Source: UBA6220 sp041650375
GTDB taxonomy: Bacteria; Patescibacteriota; Minisyncoccia; Minisyncoccales; Minisyncoccaceae
Length of the DNA: 64,000 nucleotides
NCBI GenBank assembly: GCA_041650375.1
Contig: JBAZLH010000003.1
Span: 73,719 to 137,718 of the forward strand
Reading direction: 5' to 3'
Shown: positions 25,157 through 33,158 of the stretch, one piece after another
Layout of the letters: every line of letters starts with the position of its first letter
Numbering within the stretch: position 1 is the stretch's first letter
Position numbers and translations under genes: made by a program
The notes under the pieces: model-generated
Seen by the model: the letters and a program-made list of their open reading frames with translations, nothing else
What the model was told of the DNA's origin: nothing
Databases searched by the model: none

Positions 25157-25723
25157 ATGTTGTCATATTCAGAATTAAATAAAGGGAAAATCGTAATTGT
25201 AAACGACCAGCCCTATGAAATAATTGAAGCGGAAAATACTTTTAAGGGCCGCGGCCATTCTTATTTGCAAATGAAAATGCGAAATGTCGTTTCCGGCGCG
25301 GTTATATCCAAATCCGCCCAGCCCAGAGACGCTTTTGAAGAAGCGGACATTGAAAAAAGCGAAGCCAAGTTTATTTTCCAAAACAAGGGCAAGTATACTT
25401 TTTCCGAAATCGATAATCCTTCTAAGCGCTTTGATTTGGATGAAGAAAAAATCGGTGGAGCGGCCAAGTTTTTAAAAACCAATGAAATCGTGACCACTAT
25501 CCTATTCAACGGAAAGATTATCAATGTAACCTTGCCGATTAAAGTTAAATTAAAAGTTACCGAAGTTCCGCCGGGCGTAAAGGGAGATCGAGCCCAGGCC
25601 GGCAACAAAACGGTAACCCTGGAAACCGGAGCGAAAATCGCGGCCCCATTGTTTATTAACGAAGGCGATATTATTGAGGTGAACACTGAATCAGGCGAAT
25701 ATACAAGGCGCGCAAATGATTAA
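25157..25723 (+). CDS. efp: Translation elongation factor P
   Basis: Relieves ribosome stalling at polyproline. 188 residues with the three-barrel layout: KOW-like domain (1-65), middle OB domain, and C-terminal OB domain with PLFINEGDIIEVNTESGEY. The loop that reaches the peptidyl-transferase centre reads KGRGH (30-34), so the tip is Arg32 where E. coli has a lysine. It is followed by a strong bidirectional terminator. Confidence 0.96.
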   Translation: MLSYSELNKGKIVIVNDQPYEIIEAENTFKGRGHSYLQMKMRNVVSGAVISKSAQPRDAFEEADIEKSEAKFIFQNKGKYTFSEIDNPSKRFDLDEEKIGGAAKFLKTNEIVTTILFNGKIINVTLPIKVKLKVTEVPPGVKGDRAQAGNKTVTLETGAKIAAPLFINEGDIIEVNTESGEYTRRAND

Positions 25724-25725
25724 CA

Positions 25726-25753
25726 AAAAAACACCCCGAAAAGGGGTGTTTTT
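25726..25753. terminator. Bidirectional terminator after efp
   Basis: ACACCCC (25731-25737) pairs with GGGGTGT (25743-25749), A-tract before and T-tract after, so it serves efp on the plus strand and the FTR-like gene on the minus strand. Confidence 0.92.
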
Positions 25754-25755
25754 GT

Positions 25756-26037
25756 TTACTTAACAAATAAATTGCAGTGGCAATGCCCGTCTTTTTCAAT
25801 TTCTTCTTTGTGGTATATGCACGGGCAAATTATTTTTTTGTCTTCCTCTATATCCCCGGTCGCTTTGCGGCAAGGGCAGTATCGTTCACCCAAAAGTTCT
25901 TCCCGCATCAATAAAGCCCGAACAATATTTTCGGCGATTTTATTTTCTGGATTAACTTTGAAATTATTGGCTTTGGCGTATTCTTCGTATTCCGCCAATA
26001 ATTTTTTTATTTCCAGTTCAATTTTTTCGTTTTCCAT
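25756..26037 (-). CDS. Ferredoxin-thioredoxin reductase catalytic subunit-like
   Basis: 93 residues with the three cysteine pairs of the FTR beta subunit: C54-P-C56, C71-P-C73 and C86-H-C88. In that family they hold a [4Fe-4S] cluster next to a redox-active disulfide that reduces thioredoxin. The gene abuts trxA (start base 26037, trxA stop begins 26038), so the partner is evident. No variable (alpha) subunit is visible in the window, so the electron donor is unknown. Confidence 0.88.
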   Translation of the reverse strand: MENEKIELEIKKLLAEYEEYAKANNFKVNPENKIAENIVRALLMREELLGERYCPCRKATGDIEEDKKIICPCIYHKEEIEKDGHCHCNLFVK

Positions 26038-26352
26038 TTAAATTAAATTATCAATAAATTGCTTAATTTCTTCTTCCGGCTTGAAGCCGACAAACTTATC
26101 CGCAACTTCCCCATTTTTGAAAAAGAAAACCGTGGGAATAACCTCTACCCTGAATTTAGCGCCGGTTTGAGGGCAAGCGTCCAAATCCATTTTCACCACG
26201 ATTATTTTCTCCTTATAGTCTTCGGCTATTTTCTCAATTATGGGGCTAAGCATTTTACAAGGGGGGCACCAAGTAGCAAAAACATCCAACAAAACCGGCT
26301 TATCGGCTTTGGCTATGAATTCTTCAAAATTTTCATCAGTTAGTATGGTCAT
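26038..26352 (-). CDS. trxA: Thioredoxin
   Basis: 104 residues with the thioredoxin fold and active site in ATWCPPCKML; the usual CGPC is replaced by CPPC. The conserved cis-Pro lies in EVIPTVFFFKNGE. Cytoplasmic disulfide reductase, probably reduced by the FTR-like protein encoded immediately downstream. Confidence 0.93.
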   Translation of the reverse strand: MTILTDENFEEFIAKADKPVLLDVFATWCPPCKMLSPIIEKIAEDYKEKIIVVKMDLDACPQTGAKFRVEVIPTVFFFKNGEVADKFVGFKPEEEIKQFIDNLI

Positions 26353-26384
26353 TTTAAAAAATTATTTTAAATTATTATAAGTAA

Positions 26385-26413
26385 ATTATATCTGCCGCGA
26401 ACAAAAAAAGCAA
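26385..26413 (-). promoter_or_regulatory. Promoter of trxA and the FTR-like gene
   Basis: TTGCTT (26408-26413), 17-bp spacer, TATAAT (26385-26390). The -35 overlaps the 3' arm and U-tract of the upstream gene's terminator. Confidence 0.65.
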
Positions 26414-26433
26414 CAATATTTTCATACTGTCGC
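26403..26433 (-). terminator. Terminator of the HNH gene
   Basis: GCGACA (minus strand, 26428-26433) pairs with TGTTGC (26410-26415) with one G-U pair, followed by seven U. Confidence 0.65.
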
Positions 26434-26439
26434 CAATAA

Positions 26440-26937
26440 TTATTTTAACTTTTTTCTCAACCACCCCCTTTCAGTCTCCGCAATTAAAGCAATTATTTCT
26501 TCATCCGTTACGCCTCCGTAAAATCCATGAAAGACAAGCCTTCTATTGAGCTCATAGAATACATCTTCAAACTCTTTCATTAAGGCCACGGTTTCTTCCT
26601 TGGTTGCGGCCCTGCATGGATATCTTCTTTTTATATGCCCTTCGGTTCGAAGGTTTAGCTTATCAAAATCCGGATGGCAATTTGGGCACACACCTATGCG
26701 CTTGCTGTCGCTACCACCGTCTCTTGCCGGAAGCGCATGATGTTTTTCAACAATATGATATTCTCCGCACACTGAACAATAACTGTAATCGCACGGAGTA
26801 TTACCGTTATGCCTTGGATGAGTAGGCAATTCGGTTAAATTTTTTCTAAGTGTTTGCGGAAGATTATCATCTTCCCATGGTAAGACCGCTGATTCACTGG
26901 CGGCAATTCCGATAGTAGTGATATCTTTTAGTCCCAA
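26440..26937 (-). CDS. HNH-type zinc endonuclease-like protein
   Basis: 165 residues. C54-x2-C57, H66-H67 and C84-x2-C87-H88 form an HNH/treble-clef pattern with the phrase VCPNCHPDFDKLN typical of such nucleases. The C-terminal half is helical. No ATG fits; the start is TTG at 26935-26937, supported by AAGGTGAT 3 bases upstream. Substrate unknown; it may be a stray nuclease or a nucleic-acid-binding protein. Confidence 0.75.
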   Translation of the reverse strand: MGLKDITTIGIAASESAVLPWEDDNLPQTLRKNLTELPTHPRHNGNTPCDYSYCSVCGEYHIVEKHHALPARDGGSDSKRIGVCPNCHPDFDKLNLRTEGHIKRRYPCRAATKEETVALMKEFEDVFYELNRRLVFHGFYGGVTDEEIIALIAETERGWLRKKLK

Positions 26938-27018
26938 TCAATCACCTTGGTAATTTTCAAGGTTCTGCGCGCCGGAAGAACCACCCATATTTTAGCCAAT
27001 CAAATTAAATTGGTCAAA

Positions 27019-27219
27019 TCAGTCTTTTTCTATGTCTTTTTTGATTTCTTCAAATTCGTTTTCCACTTCCTCAAAGCTTTTTTTGGTTTCTTTGATTATT
27101 TTGGCAGCTTCCTTTATTTTTTCCAAACCTTCTTCAACATCAACTTCTTCCTGGTTCTCAAACCATTCCGAAATTTCGTTAAGTTTTTTAAGATTAGTAC
27201 CCAAGTTTTTATCTTTCAT
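27019..27219 (-). CDS. xseB: Exonuclease VII small subunit
   Basis: 66 residues forming two acidic helices (NLKKLNEISEWFENQ and EEGLEKIKEAAKIIKETKKSFEEVE), the size and pattern of XseB. It is encoded downstream of xseA on the same strand, as usual for this pair, although here a 197-bp spacer with two palindromic repeats separates them. Confidence 0.75.
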   Translation of the reverse strand: MKDKNLGTNLKKLNEISEWFENQEEVDVEEGLEKIKEAAKIIKETKKSFEEVENEFEEIKKDIEKD

Positions 27220-27262
27220 GGCAATAGTTTATTATTAAAAATATGTTTATAATATTTGAATT

Positions 27263-27344
27263 AATGTACGTCGGATTTTACTTATCCGCCACCTCATTCA
27301 GCAGAATGACCTACTGGGATATTACTCGCGTAAATTGGTCTAAA
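27263..27344 (+). repeat. Palindromic dispersed repeat, copy B
   Basis: Degenerate copy of the 25015 repeat. The main hairpin is imperfect (CGTCGGATTT against TATCCGCCAC), but the second hairpin TCATTC-AGCA-GAATGA (27294-27309) is perfect, and the downstream part ending in a GCG-AATTGGTCTAAA-like stretch is shared. It lies in the xseA-xseB spacer. Confidence 0.75.
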
Positions 27345-27382
27345 TTTTTTTCTTTTACCATATATTTATGAATTTTATTCTT

Positions 27383-27412
27383 AATGTTCGTCGGATTTTA
27401 CTAAATCCGACG
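27383..27412 (+). repeat. Palindromic dispersed repeat, copy C
   Basis: AATGTT plus the perfect 10-bp hairpin CGTCGGATTT-TACT-AAATCCGACG at 27389-27412, identical to copy A. It lies 4 bp downstream of the xseA stop codon. Confidence 0.85.
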
Positions 27413-27416
27413 TCAA

Positions 27417-28649
27417 TTAGCTCTCGCTAATTGATTTATTAATATTTTTTACTTGAGATGTGATGGTGCCGTTGGAAACTTGGATGTCTAATTCGTTGCC
27501 GATTGCGACATCATTGGTTTTCCTGATAATCTTGCCGTTTTTTCTGGCTAAACAATACCCTAACTTTAAATTTCTTTCCGGATTATTTTGGTTGATTATT
27601 TTTTCCGCCAAATTAATTTGTTGTTTAAACTGGATTAATATATTTTCCAGCATTTTTGGCAATACCTGCCTTACTTTATATTCCAAGGCTGCGTATTCTT
27701 TTAAAGATTCCCGCAAATAGGCCTCCATCCGCGAAAAAAGATTCCTGATTTGCCGCTTATCATCAGATAGAGTTTCGGCAAAGCTGTTAAAAATATTATT
27801 TTGTTCTTCTTTGATTTTAAATTTCAAAGTTTGCCAGCCAGCGCTCAAAAGATTGGCCGCGGCCGTAGGCGTGGAAACCATTTCGTCCACTGCCAACGCC
27901 AATAGGGGCACATCTTTATCGTGCCCGATAGCGGCAATCACGGGCACGGGAAAACTTTTAATTTCCCTAATTAACATTTCGTTATTAAACGCCAAAAATG
28001 ATTCCAAAGAACCGCCACCGCGCATAATCACTAGCGCGTCTATATTTTGTTTACGCATTAATTTAACGGCACTTAACAAATCCTTGGTGGCTTCTTCGCC
28101 TTCCACCCGCGAATCAGCCATTTTGATTTTAAAGCCAAATCGGCCCAAATTATTCAAAAAATCATTAATAACCGCGCCTTGTTTGCTGGTAATCACGCCG
28201 ATTGTTTGCGGAAATTCGGGCAACGGCCTTTTATTTTCCAAAGCAAACACGCCTTCTTCTTCCAGCTTCTTTTTTAATTTTTCGTATTCTTTTTTTAAAT
28301 CACCCTCTCCCACCAAGCGGACTGTTTTGGCTTTAAAGCTGATTCTGCCGGTTGGTTTGTAAATATCCGGAATGCCGGTGGCGATTATTTCCATGCCATC
28401 TTTTAAATCCAATCCCGAGAGCCGGTAATCATAACTCCAAATTACGCAATTCATTACGCTCTTGTCTTTCTTGTCTTTCAAAGAAAAATACACGTGCCCG
28501 CTGCTCCACACTTTAACTTCCGAGACCTCGCCTTTCACTTTGGCTTCGCACGAATTGAGAATGCTGTTTAAAACAGTTATATACGCGGAAACAGTGAAAA
28601 TATTATTCTCTAAAAGGTTTTTAACATAGGATTTATTCTTTTCTTCCAT
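27417..28649 (-). CDS. xseA: Exonuclease VII large subunit
   Basis: Single-strand DNA exonuclease subunit. 410 residues: N-terminal OB fold (about 15-110), then the catalytic domain with VIMRGGGSLESFLAFN, PVIAAIGHDKD and DEMVSTPTAAA, and a C-terminal coiled region. It is 10 bp downstream of a PD-(D/E)XK nuclease gene and encoded before xseB. Confidence 0.95.
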   Translation of the reverse strand: MEEKNKSYVKNLLENNIFTVSAYITVLNSILNSCEAKVKGEVSEVKVWSSGHVYFSLKDKKDKSVMNCVIWSYDYRLSGLDLKDGMEIIATGIPDIYKPTGRISFKAKTVRLVGEGDLKKEYEKLKKKLEEEGVFALENKRPLPEFPQTIGVITSKQGAVINDFLNNLGRFGFKIKMADSRVEGEEATKDLLSAVKLMRKQNIDALVIMRGGGSLESFLAFNNEMLIREIKSFPVPVIAAIGHDKDVPLLALAVDEMVSTPTAAANLLSAGWQTLKFKIKEEQNNIFNSFAETLSDDKRQIRNLFSRMEAYLRESLKEYAALEYKVRQVLPKMLENILIQFKQQINLAEKIINQNNPERNLKLGYCLARKNGKIIRKTNDVAIGNELDIQVSNGTITSQVKNINKSISES

Positions 28650-28659
28650 CGTTCCGTGT

Positions 28660-29421
28660 TTATTTCTTTTCGTGTTTTATTTTTGCCACAACCGCGTTTT
28701 TCCGGTAATTGCAATAATCGCAATTTTCATTCATCTCGGGAATTTTGTCCGACATCAAACATTCTTTAATGTCTTTAAGCGCTTTGGGAATCCACTTGCT
28801 GTCGCCGGTGTACGGCAAAACCTTAATGTCAAATTCCAATTTTTTGTCAAAAGTAGGTTTGCCAACATCGCCATTACAATAAACAAAATATCCGGTCGGA
28901 TTTACGTCAAAACCGTTTTGGGCAAAAAGCCATTGGTAGATTTCCATTTGCCGCTTATAACCTCTTTGCCATTCCGCGTCTAAATTAACTTCACTAGTTT
29001 TAGAAGTAGCCTTGTAGTCTACGATTATGATTTGGCCTTGCGGATTAACCCAAATATCATCAATCGCACCGGTAATCAAAAGGTTGGTCGGTTCGTCCAC
29101 GTATTCAATGCCTTTAAAATTTTCCCGCCAAATATTCAATTTATCGTGCTTAAACGGAACAGCATCAATGCCAAAATCGCGGATAAACGGATGCGGAGCT
29201 TGTTCGTTTCTATATAAATCAAATTCTTTTTTTAACAATGCGTCCACCGCGCTGTTTAAAGTAAAGGGAAAACCGGGCGGCCTACCCACGCCCAAGCGCC
29301 TGTCTAAATAGAAACATTGCGGGCATTCCATAAACAAATCTATTTTGGAACGGCTTAATTTAAACGGCACAGTCGCCTTCGGGTCAAAAATATTATTGGA
29401 TTTTTTGTAGTATTGGGACAT
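28660..29421 (-). CDS. PD-(D/E)XK nuclease, RecB/Cas4-like
   Basis: 253 residues. Nuclease core: TGAIDDIWVN at 118-127, IVDYKATSK with Asp135 and Lys137, and the RQMEIYQW helix near 158-164. Cysteines flank the core (C33-x2-C36 and a C-terminal CDYCNYRK), as in iron-sulfur RecB-family nucleases. No cas genes or CRISPR array are present, so a repair role with XseA/XseB is more likely than adaptation. Confidence 0.85.
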   Translation of the reverse strand: MSQYYKKSNNIFDPKATVPFKLSRSKIDLFMECPQCFYLDRRLGVGRPPGFPFTLNSAVDALLKKEFDLYRNEQAPHPFIRDFGIDAVPFKHDKLNIWRENFKGIEYVDEPTNLLITGAIDDIWVNPQGQIIIVDYKATSKTSEVNLDAEWQRGYKRQMEIYQWLFAQNGFDVNPTGYFVYCNGDVGKPTFDKKLEFDIKVLPYTGDSKWIPKALKDIKECLMSDKIPEMNENCDYCNYRKNAVVAKIKHEKK

Positions 29422-29470
29422 AAATTTTAGATATTATTAATCGCATTATAGCACGACATTGGGTAAAAAT

Positions 29471-29493
29471 AAAAAAGGCCTAGAAAAATCTAG
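29471..29493 (-). terminator. Terminator of the 29490 small gene
   Basis: CTAGA (29480-29484) pairs with TCTAG (29489-29493), then a U-tract on the minus strand. The stop codon 29490-29492 is inside the stem. Confidence 0.7.
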
Positions 29494-29612
29494 CGCTCTT
29501 GTTCATTTGGCTTTACCTGCCTTATTTCATCAACATAGTTTTCGCCCCAACCAAACGGGGCCGGTTTTGTTTCTGTTTGCCTTGCCGGCTGAAAGCTTTT
29601 TCTGTCGCACAT
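29490..29612 (-). CDS. 40-residue protein of unknown function
   Basis: ATG at 29610-29612, TAG at 29490-29492. The product begins MCDRKSFQPARQTETKPAP and is polar, with FGWGENYVDEIRQ in the middle. A near-consensus promoter lies 19 bp upstream and a terminator overlaps the stop, so a discrete short transcript is made. The same unit could instead be a small RNA: GCCCC and GGGGC inside it can pair around an 8-base loop. No family recognised. Confidence 0.55.
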   Translation of the reverse strand: MCDRKSFQPARQTETKPAPFGWGENYVDEIRQVKPNEQER

Positions 29613-29630
29613 TTTAAAATCACTAAATTA

Positions 29631-29659
29631 AAAATAACATTCGCTAATTCGAATGTCAA
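29631..29659 (-). promoter_or_regulatory. Promoter of the 29490 small gene
   Basis: TTGACA (29654-29659), 17-bp spacer, TATTTT (29631-29636) with extended TGt. The predicted start is near 29624, giving a 12-base leader. Confidence 0.75.
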
Positions 29660-29664
29660 CAATA

Positions 29665-30333
29665 CTACAAAACTCCTTTAATCTCTTTTTCAAACCTTTT
29701 AAAAAATTCTTCCATAAAGTTATGCCTTTCTTTGGCGATTTCCCGCCCGGCTTTGGTTAATATTTTTGATTTTACTTTACTGAGCTTGTAATAATATTCC
29801 AATAAAGCGGAATCCTCGCTGGTGTATTCGTATTTTCCGGCATTTTTTATGTTCTTTTTCTCGTTGCCGGTATACAAACAGTGGCAACAGCCCGCGTAAC
29901 CGGCAAAGAAAAAATCGCGGCCAATTCCCACGGCGCCGATTGAATCCAATTTATCCGCGTCATACAAAACTTTAGCTTCAATAGTTTCGGGCATATGGTT
30001 ATTTCGGTATCTGTGAGATAGAATGCAATGCTTGATGTTTTCAACTGTTTCTTTATCCAAATCATACTTGGACAAAATCTCTTCAGCCAATTCCTTTCCT
30101 TTTTCCGCGTGGCAAATCTTGCCCTTGGTGTCCATTTCTTCTTTGCGCCCGATATCGTGCAAATACGCCGCAACTTCAATGATTGAAAGATTGGCTTTTT
30201 CTTTTTTACCTATTTTAAGCGCCAAATTACGCACCCTTTCCACGTGCGTCCAATCGTGGCAACCGCTTGCGCCAACAAAAAATTCTTTGGCTTTATTTTC
30301 TATCTCTTTTATTGTTTTTTTGTTTAACTTCAT
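29665..30333 (-). CDS. HD-domain phosphohydrolase
   Basis: 222 residues. Metal ligands of an HD domain are visible: H26 and H30 in CHDWTHVERV, the H59-D60 pair in YLHDIGRKEE, and the distal Asp in LYDADKLDSIGA. Bacterial relatives hydrolyse nucleotides or cyclic phosphates. It lies 2 bp after pyrH in a tight operon, so a nucleotide substrate is plausible. Confidence 0.88.
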   Translation of the reverse strand: MKLNKKTIKEIENKAKEFFVGASGCHDWTHVERVRNLALKIGKKEKANLSIIEVAAYLHDIGRKEEMDTKGKICHAEKGKELAEEILSKYDLDKETVENIKHCILSHRYRNNHMPETIEAKVLYDADKLDSIGAVGIGRDFFFAGYAGCCHCLYTGNEKKNIKNAGKYEYTSEDSALLEYYYKLSKVKSKILTKAGREIAKERHNFMEEFFKRFEKEIKGVL

Positions 30334-30335
30334 AT

Positions 30336-31049
30336 TTAATCCACCAATGTGCCAAATGATTCACCCTTTAAGGCTTTGGTAATACTGTCTAATTTGTTAA
30401 GATTAAAAACAATAATCGGTTTTTGGTTATCCGCGCACAAGGCAAAAGCCGTGCCATCCATTACGTTTAAATCTTTTTCGATAGCTTCTTTGTATTTTAA
30501 TTTTTTGTAAAGTTTGGCGTCTTTATATTTATTCGGATCTTTGTCAAAAACCCCGTCTACGTTCGTAGCTTTTAGAATCAAATCACAATTAAGTTCGCAG
30601 GCCCGCAAGGCCGCAGCCGAATCAGTGGTAAAAAATGGATTGCCCGTACCGCCCGCGAAAATAATAATCCGGCCCTTTTCAAAATGATGCAGCGCTTTTC
30701 TCCTTAAGTAAGGCTCTGCCACAGCGTCTATCCGCATAGCTGTCATCATTCTGGTTTCCAGCCCCATTTTTTCCAAACACTGTTGCAATGCCAACCCGTT
30801 TATAATCGTCGCGACCATTCCCATTTGGTGCGCGATGGCCATATCAAAATTGGCGCCTTTGGCAAAACGCCCGCGGAAAATATTTCCCGCGCCAATCACA
30901 ATTGCCAAGTCAATCTTATTTTCTTTTTTTATTTTAATAATCTGCTTGGCCATTTGTTCATATGAAGCCAAAGAAATTCCTTTTCCGTTTTCACCAAAAA
31001 CTTCCCCGCTGATTTTTAATAAAATTCTTTTGTATTTTAATTTTGGCAT
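30336..31049 (-). CDS. pyrH: Uridylate kinase
   Basis: Phosphorylates UMP to UDP for nucleotide and UDP-sugar supply. 237 residues with amino-acid-kinase motifs: KISGEVFGENGKGI, AIVIGAGNIFRG, and IIIFAGGTGNPFFTTDSAAALRA. The length matches the hexameric bacterial enzyme. Located between rlmN and the HD gene on the same strand. Confidence 0.95.
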   Translation of the reverse strand: MPKLKYKRILLKISGEVFGENGKGISLASYEQMAKQIIKIKKENKIDLAIVIGAGNIFRGRFAKGANFDMAIAHQMGMVATIINGLALQQCLEKMGLETRMMTAMRIDAVAEPYLRRKALHHFEKGRIIIFAGGTGNPFFTTDSAAALRACELNCDLILKATNVDGVFDKDPNKYKDAKLYKKLKYKEAIEKDLNVMDGTAFALCADNQKPIIVFNLNKLDSITKALKGESFGTLVD

Positions 31050-31079
31050 ATCGCAAATTATAATTATTATTTTAAAAAA

Positions 31080-32093
31080 TTAACTTTTTTGTTTGTTTGT
31101 GGCCAACTGGCCGCAAGCGGCCTGGATTTCTTGCCCAAATTCATATCTTTGCGTGGCAAAAACCCCCCGTTTTTCCAAATAATCTTTAAAAGATTTAATT
31201 GTCTTTTTATCCGACGGCTTGAATTTTTGCGTGGGATTATAAGGAATCAAATTAACCATATAAAGAGGCTTATTCAGTATCTTGCTTAATTGCTCGGCAT
31301 TTTCCATTGTATCATTCACGCCTTTGATCATTAAATATTCAAACATAACTTTACGAGATGTCTTAAAAATATACTCATCAATTATTTTCAGCAGCCGCTT
31401 TAAAGGGTATTTTTTGGCAATCGGCATTATTTTTTGCCTTAATTCATCAGTTGGGGCGTGCAAAGAAATAGACAGATTGACTTGCAGCCTTTCGTTCGCC
31501 ATTTTTCTAATGCCTTCAATTATTCCCGCGGTTGAAATGGATATTTTTCTAGCGCCAATGTTAAATCCGTCTTTGTCGTTGATTATCCGCACGGCCTTCC
31601 AAACATTATCATAATTTAAAAACGGCTCACCCATTCCCATAAAAACAATATTGGTCAAAGAACGGGCAGGCTTGTAATTATTTTTTAAATATCGGCAAAA
31701 CAATAAAATCTGATCCAAGATTTCTCCTGCTTCCAAGCTTCTTTTAAATCCCATTTGCCCCGTGGCGCAAAAGGCGCAATTCAAAGGACAACCAATTTGC
31801 GAAGAAACGCAAACCGTGGCGCGTTTATCGTTATGCAACATTAAGACGGTTTCTATCTTATTTCCATCCTCCAGCTCCACCAAAGCCTTAATCGTGTTAT
31901 TATCTTTGGAAACAAAAAGTTCGCGCTTTATTTCCAAAGAACATTCTTTTTTTAATTTCTCCCGCAAAGCCAAAGACAAATTGGTGGCCTTGTCCCAATC
32001 TTCTATAAGTTCGTGAAAAACCGCCCGTTTTACTTGGTTTAAACGAAAGGGCGGTTCGTCTTTCAAAAGTTTTTCCAGTTTTTCTAAAATCAT
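31080..32093 (-). CDS. rlmN: 23S rRNA/tRNA A2 methyltransferase RlmN
   Basis: Radical-SAM enzyme that methylates C2 of adenine in 23S rRNA (A2503) and tRNA. 337 residues; iron-sulfur cysteines C102, C106 and C109 in GCPLNCAFCATGQ, the LTNIVFMGMGEPFLNYDNV block, and the catalytic C-terminal Cys327 in AACGQLA. It starts 2 bp after rmuC. Confidence 0.95.
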   Translation of the reverse strand: MILEKLEKLLKDEPPFRLNQVKRAVFHELIEDWDKATNLSLALREKLKKECSLEIKRELFVSKDNNTIKALVELEDGNKIETVLMLHNDKRATVCVSSQIGCPLNCAFCATGQMGFKRSLEAGEILDQILLFCRYLKNNYKPARSLTNIVFMGMGEPFLNYDNVWKAVRIINDKDGFNIGARKISISTAGIIEGIRKMANERLQVNLSISLHAPTDELRQKIMPIAKKYPLKRLLKIIDEYIFKTSRKVMFEYLMIKGVNDTMENAEQLSKILNKPLYMVNLIPYNPTQKFKPSDKKTIKSFKDYLEKRGVFATQRYEFGQEIQAACGQLATNKQKS

Positions 32094-32095
32094 TT

Positions 32096-33157
32096 TTATT
32101 CCTCTATAATATCAGGCTGATTTTCAATCATTTTATTTTCCTCTGCCTCGCCTTTTATTTTTTCCACAATGCCGGATAATTTCTTAGTGCGGGTTACAGA
32201 AACTTTATCAAATTGGTCACTCGCTGATTTCAAACGAGTGCCCAGCGTATCCACTTCGTCATTGTATTTTCCGAATTCCATTTCAAACATTTTAATCAAC
32301 TTGATTATTTCATAAAGATTTTCTTGGTATTTAAAACTTTTATAAGATTGGTAAATCATCCTCAAAATAGCGGTAAAACTAAACGGCCCGGCCAAAATCA
32401 CCTTCTTGCCCATGGCCTCGTTCCAAACTTCGGGCAAATGCTCGTAAATAAAACTGAAAATCATTTCATTCGGCACGAATAAAATCACGAAATCAACTGT
32501 CTTTTCTTCCAAATTAATGTAATCGCGGGTGGACACTTCTTTTATTTTTTGTTTCACATCTTGCGCAAACTCTTTCAAATGCTTGTCCTTGTCAACTTTG
32601 TCCGCGGCTTCAATATATTTAATCAAAGATTGGTATGGAAATTTTACGTCAATATTCACTTTGGTTTTATCCGGTAAGAAAACCGTAAAGTCCGGGCGGC
32701 TGGCGGAATTTTCCTGGGCCGTATTGCTGATATAGTTTTCGCCCTCAACAAAGCCAATGCTTTTTAATAAATTGTCCGCTATTTCTTCCCCAAAAGCTCC
32801 GCGCATTTGGTTATTGGACAAGATATTTTTCAAATTCTCGGTTGATTGCTTTAATTCCCCGGTCGCGAGCTTATGCTCTTCCAAAATTGTTTTCAAGGCG
32901 GAGAATTCTCCAACCCTTTCTTTTTCGCTGGCATTGAATTGATTTTTTGTTTTTTCCAATTCGCTGCCAATTTTTTCCACCAATTCCTTAATGGAATCTT
33001 TATTGAATTTAATGGATTCATTAATCACTTCTTTTTTGGAATCCATTTGCTCTAACATCCTTTGGCGCTCTTCTTTAAATAAGCGGACAATAATAAAAGA
33101 CACGATCGCGAACGCAACCAAGGAAACTACTAAAATAATAATTATCTCAATAACCAT
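32096..33157 (-). CDS. rmuC: DNA recombination protein RmuC
   Basis: 353 residues. One N-terminal membrane helix (3-25), a long coiled coil (about 26-115), then the RmuC core with RPDFTVFLPDKTKVNIDVKFP, which is a PD-(D/E)XK-like nuclease fold. Known to limit inversions at short repeats. It is 1 bp downstream of the U32 gene. Confidence 0.92.
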   Translation of the reverse strand: MVIEIIIILVVSLVAFAIVSFIIVRLFKEERQRMLEQMDSKKEVINESIKFNKDSIKELVEKIGSELEKTKNQFNASEKERVGEFSALKTILEEHKLATGELKQSTENLKNILSNNQMRGAFGEEIADNLLKSIGFVEGENYISNTAQENSASRPDFTVFLPDKTKVNIDVKFPYQSLIKYIEAADKVDKDKHLKEFAQDVKQKIKEVSTRDYINLEEKTVDFVILFVPNEMIFSFIYEHLPEVWNEAMGKKVILAGPFSFTAILRMIYQSYKSFKYQENLYEIIKLIKMFEMEFGKYNDEVDTLGTRLKSASDQFDKVSVTRTKKLSGIVEKIKGEAEENKMIENQPDIIEE

Positions 33158-33158
33158 T

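Noticed and set aside
28660..29421. Cas4 adaptation protein
   Set aside because: Only the RecB-type nuclease core is shared; no CRISPR array or other cas gene, and it lies next to exonuclease VII.
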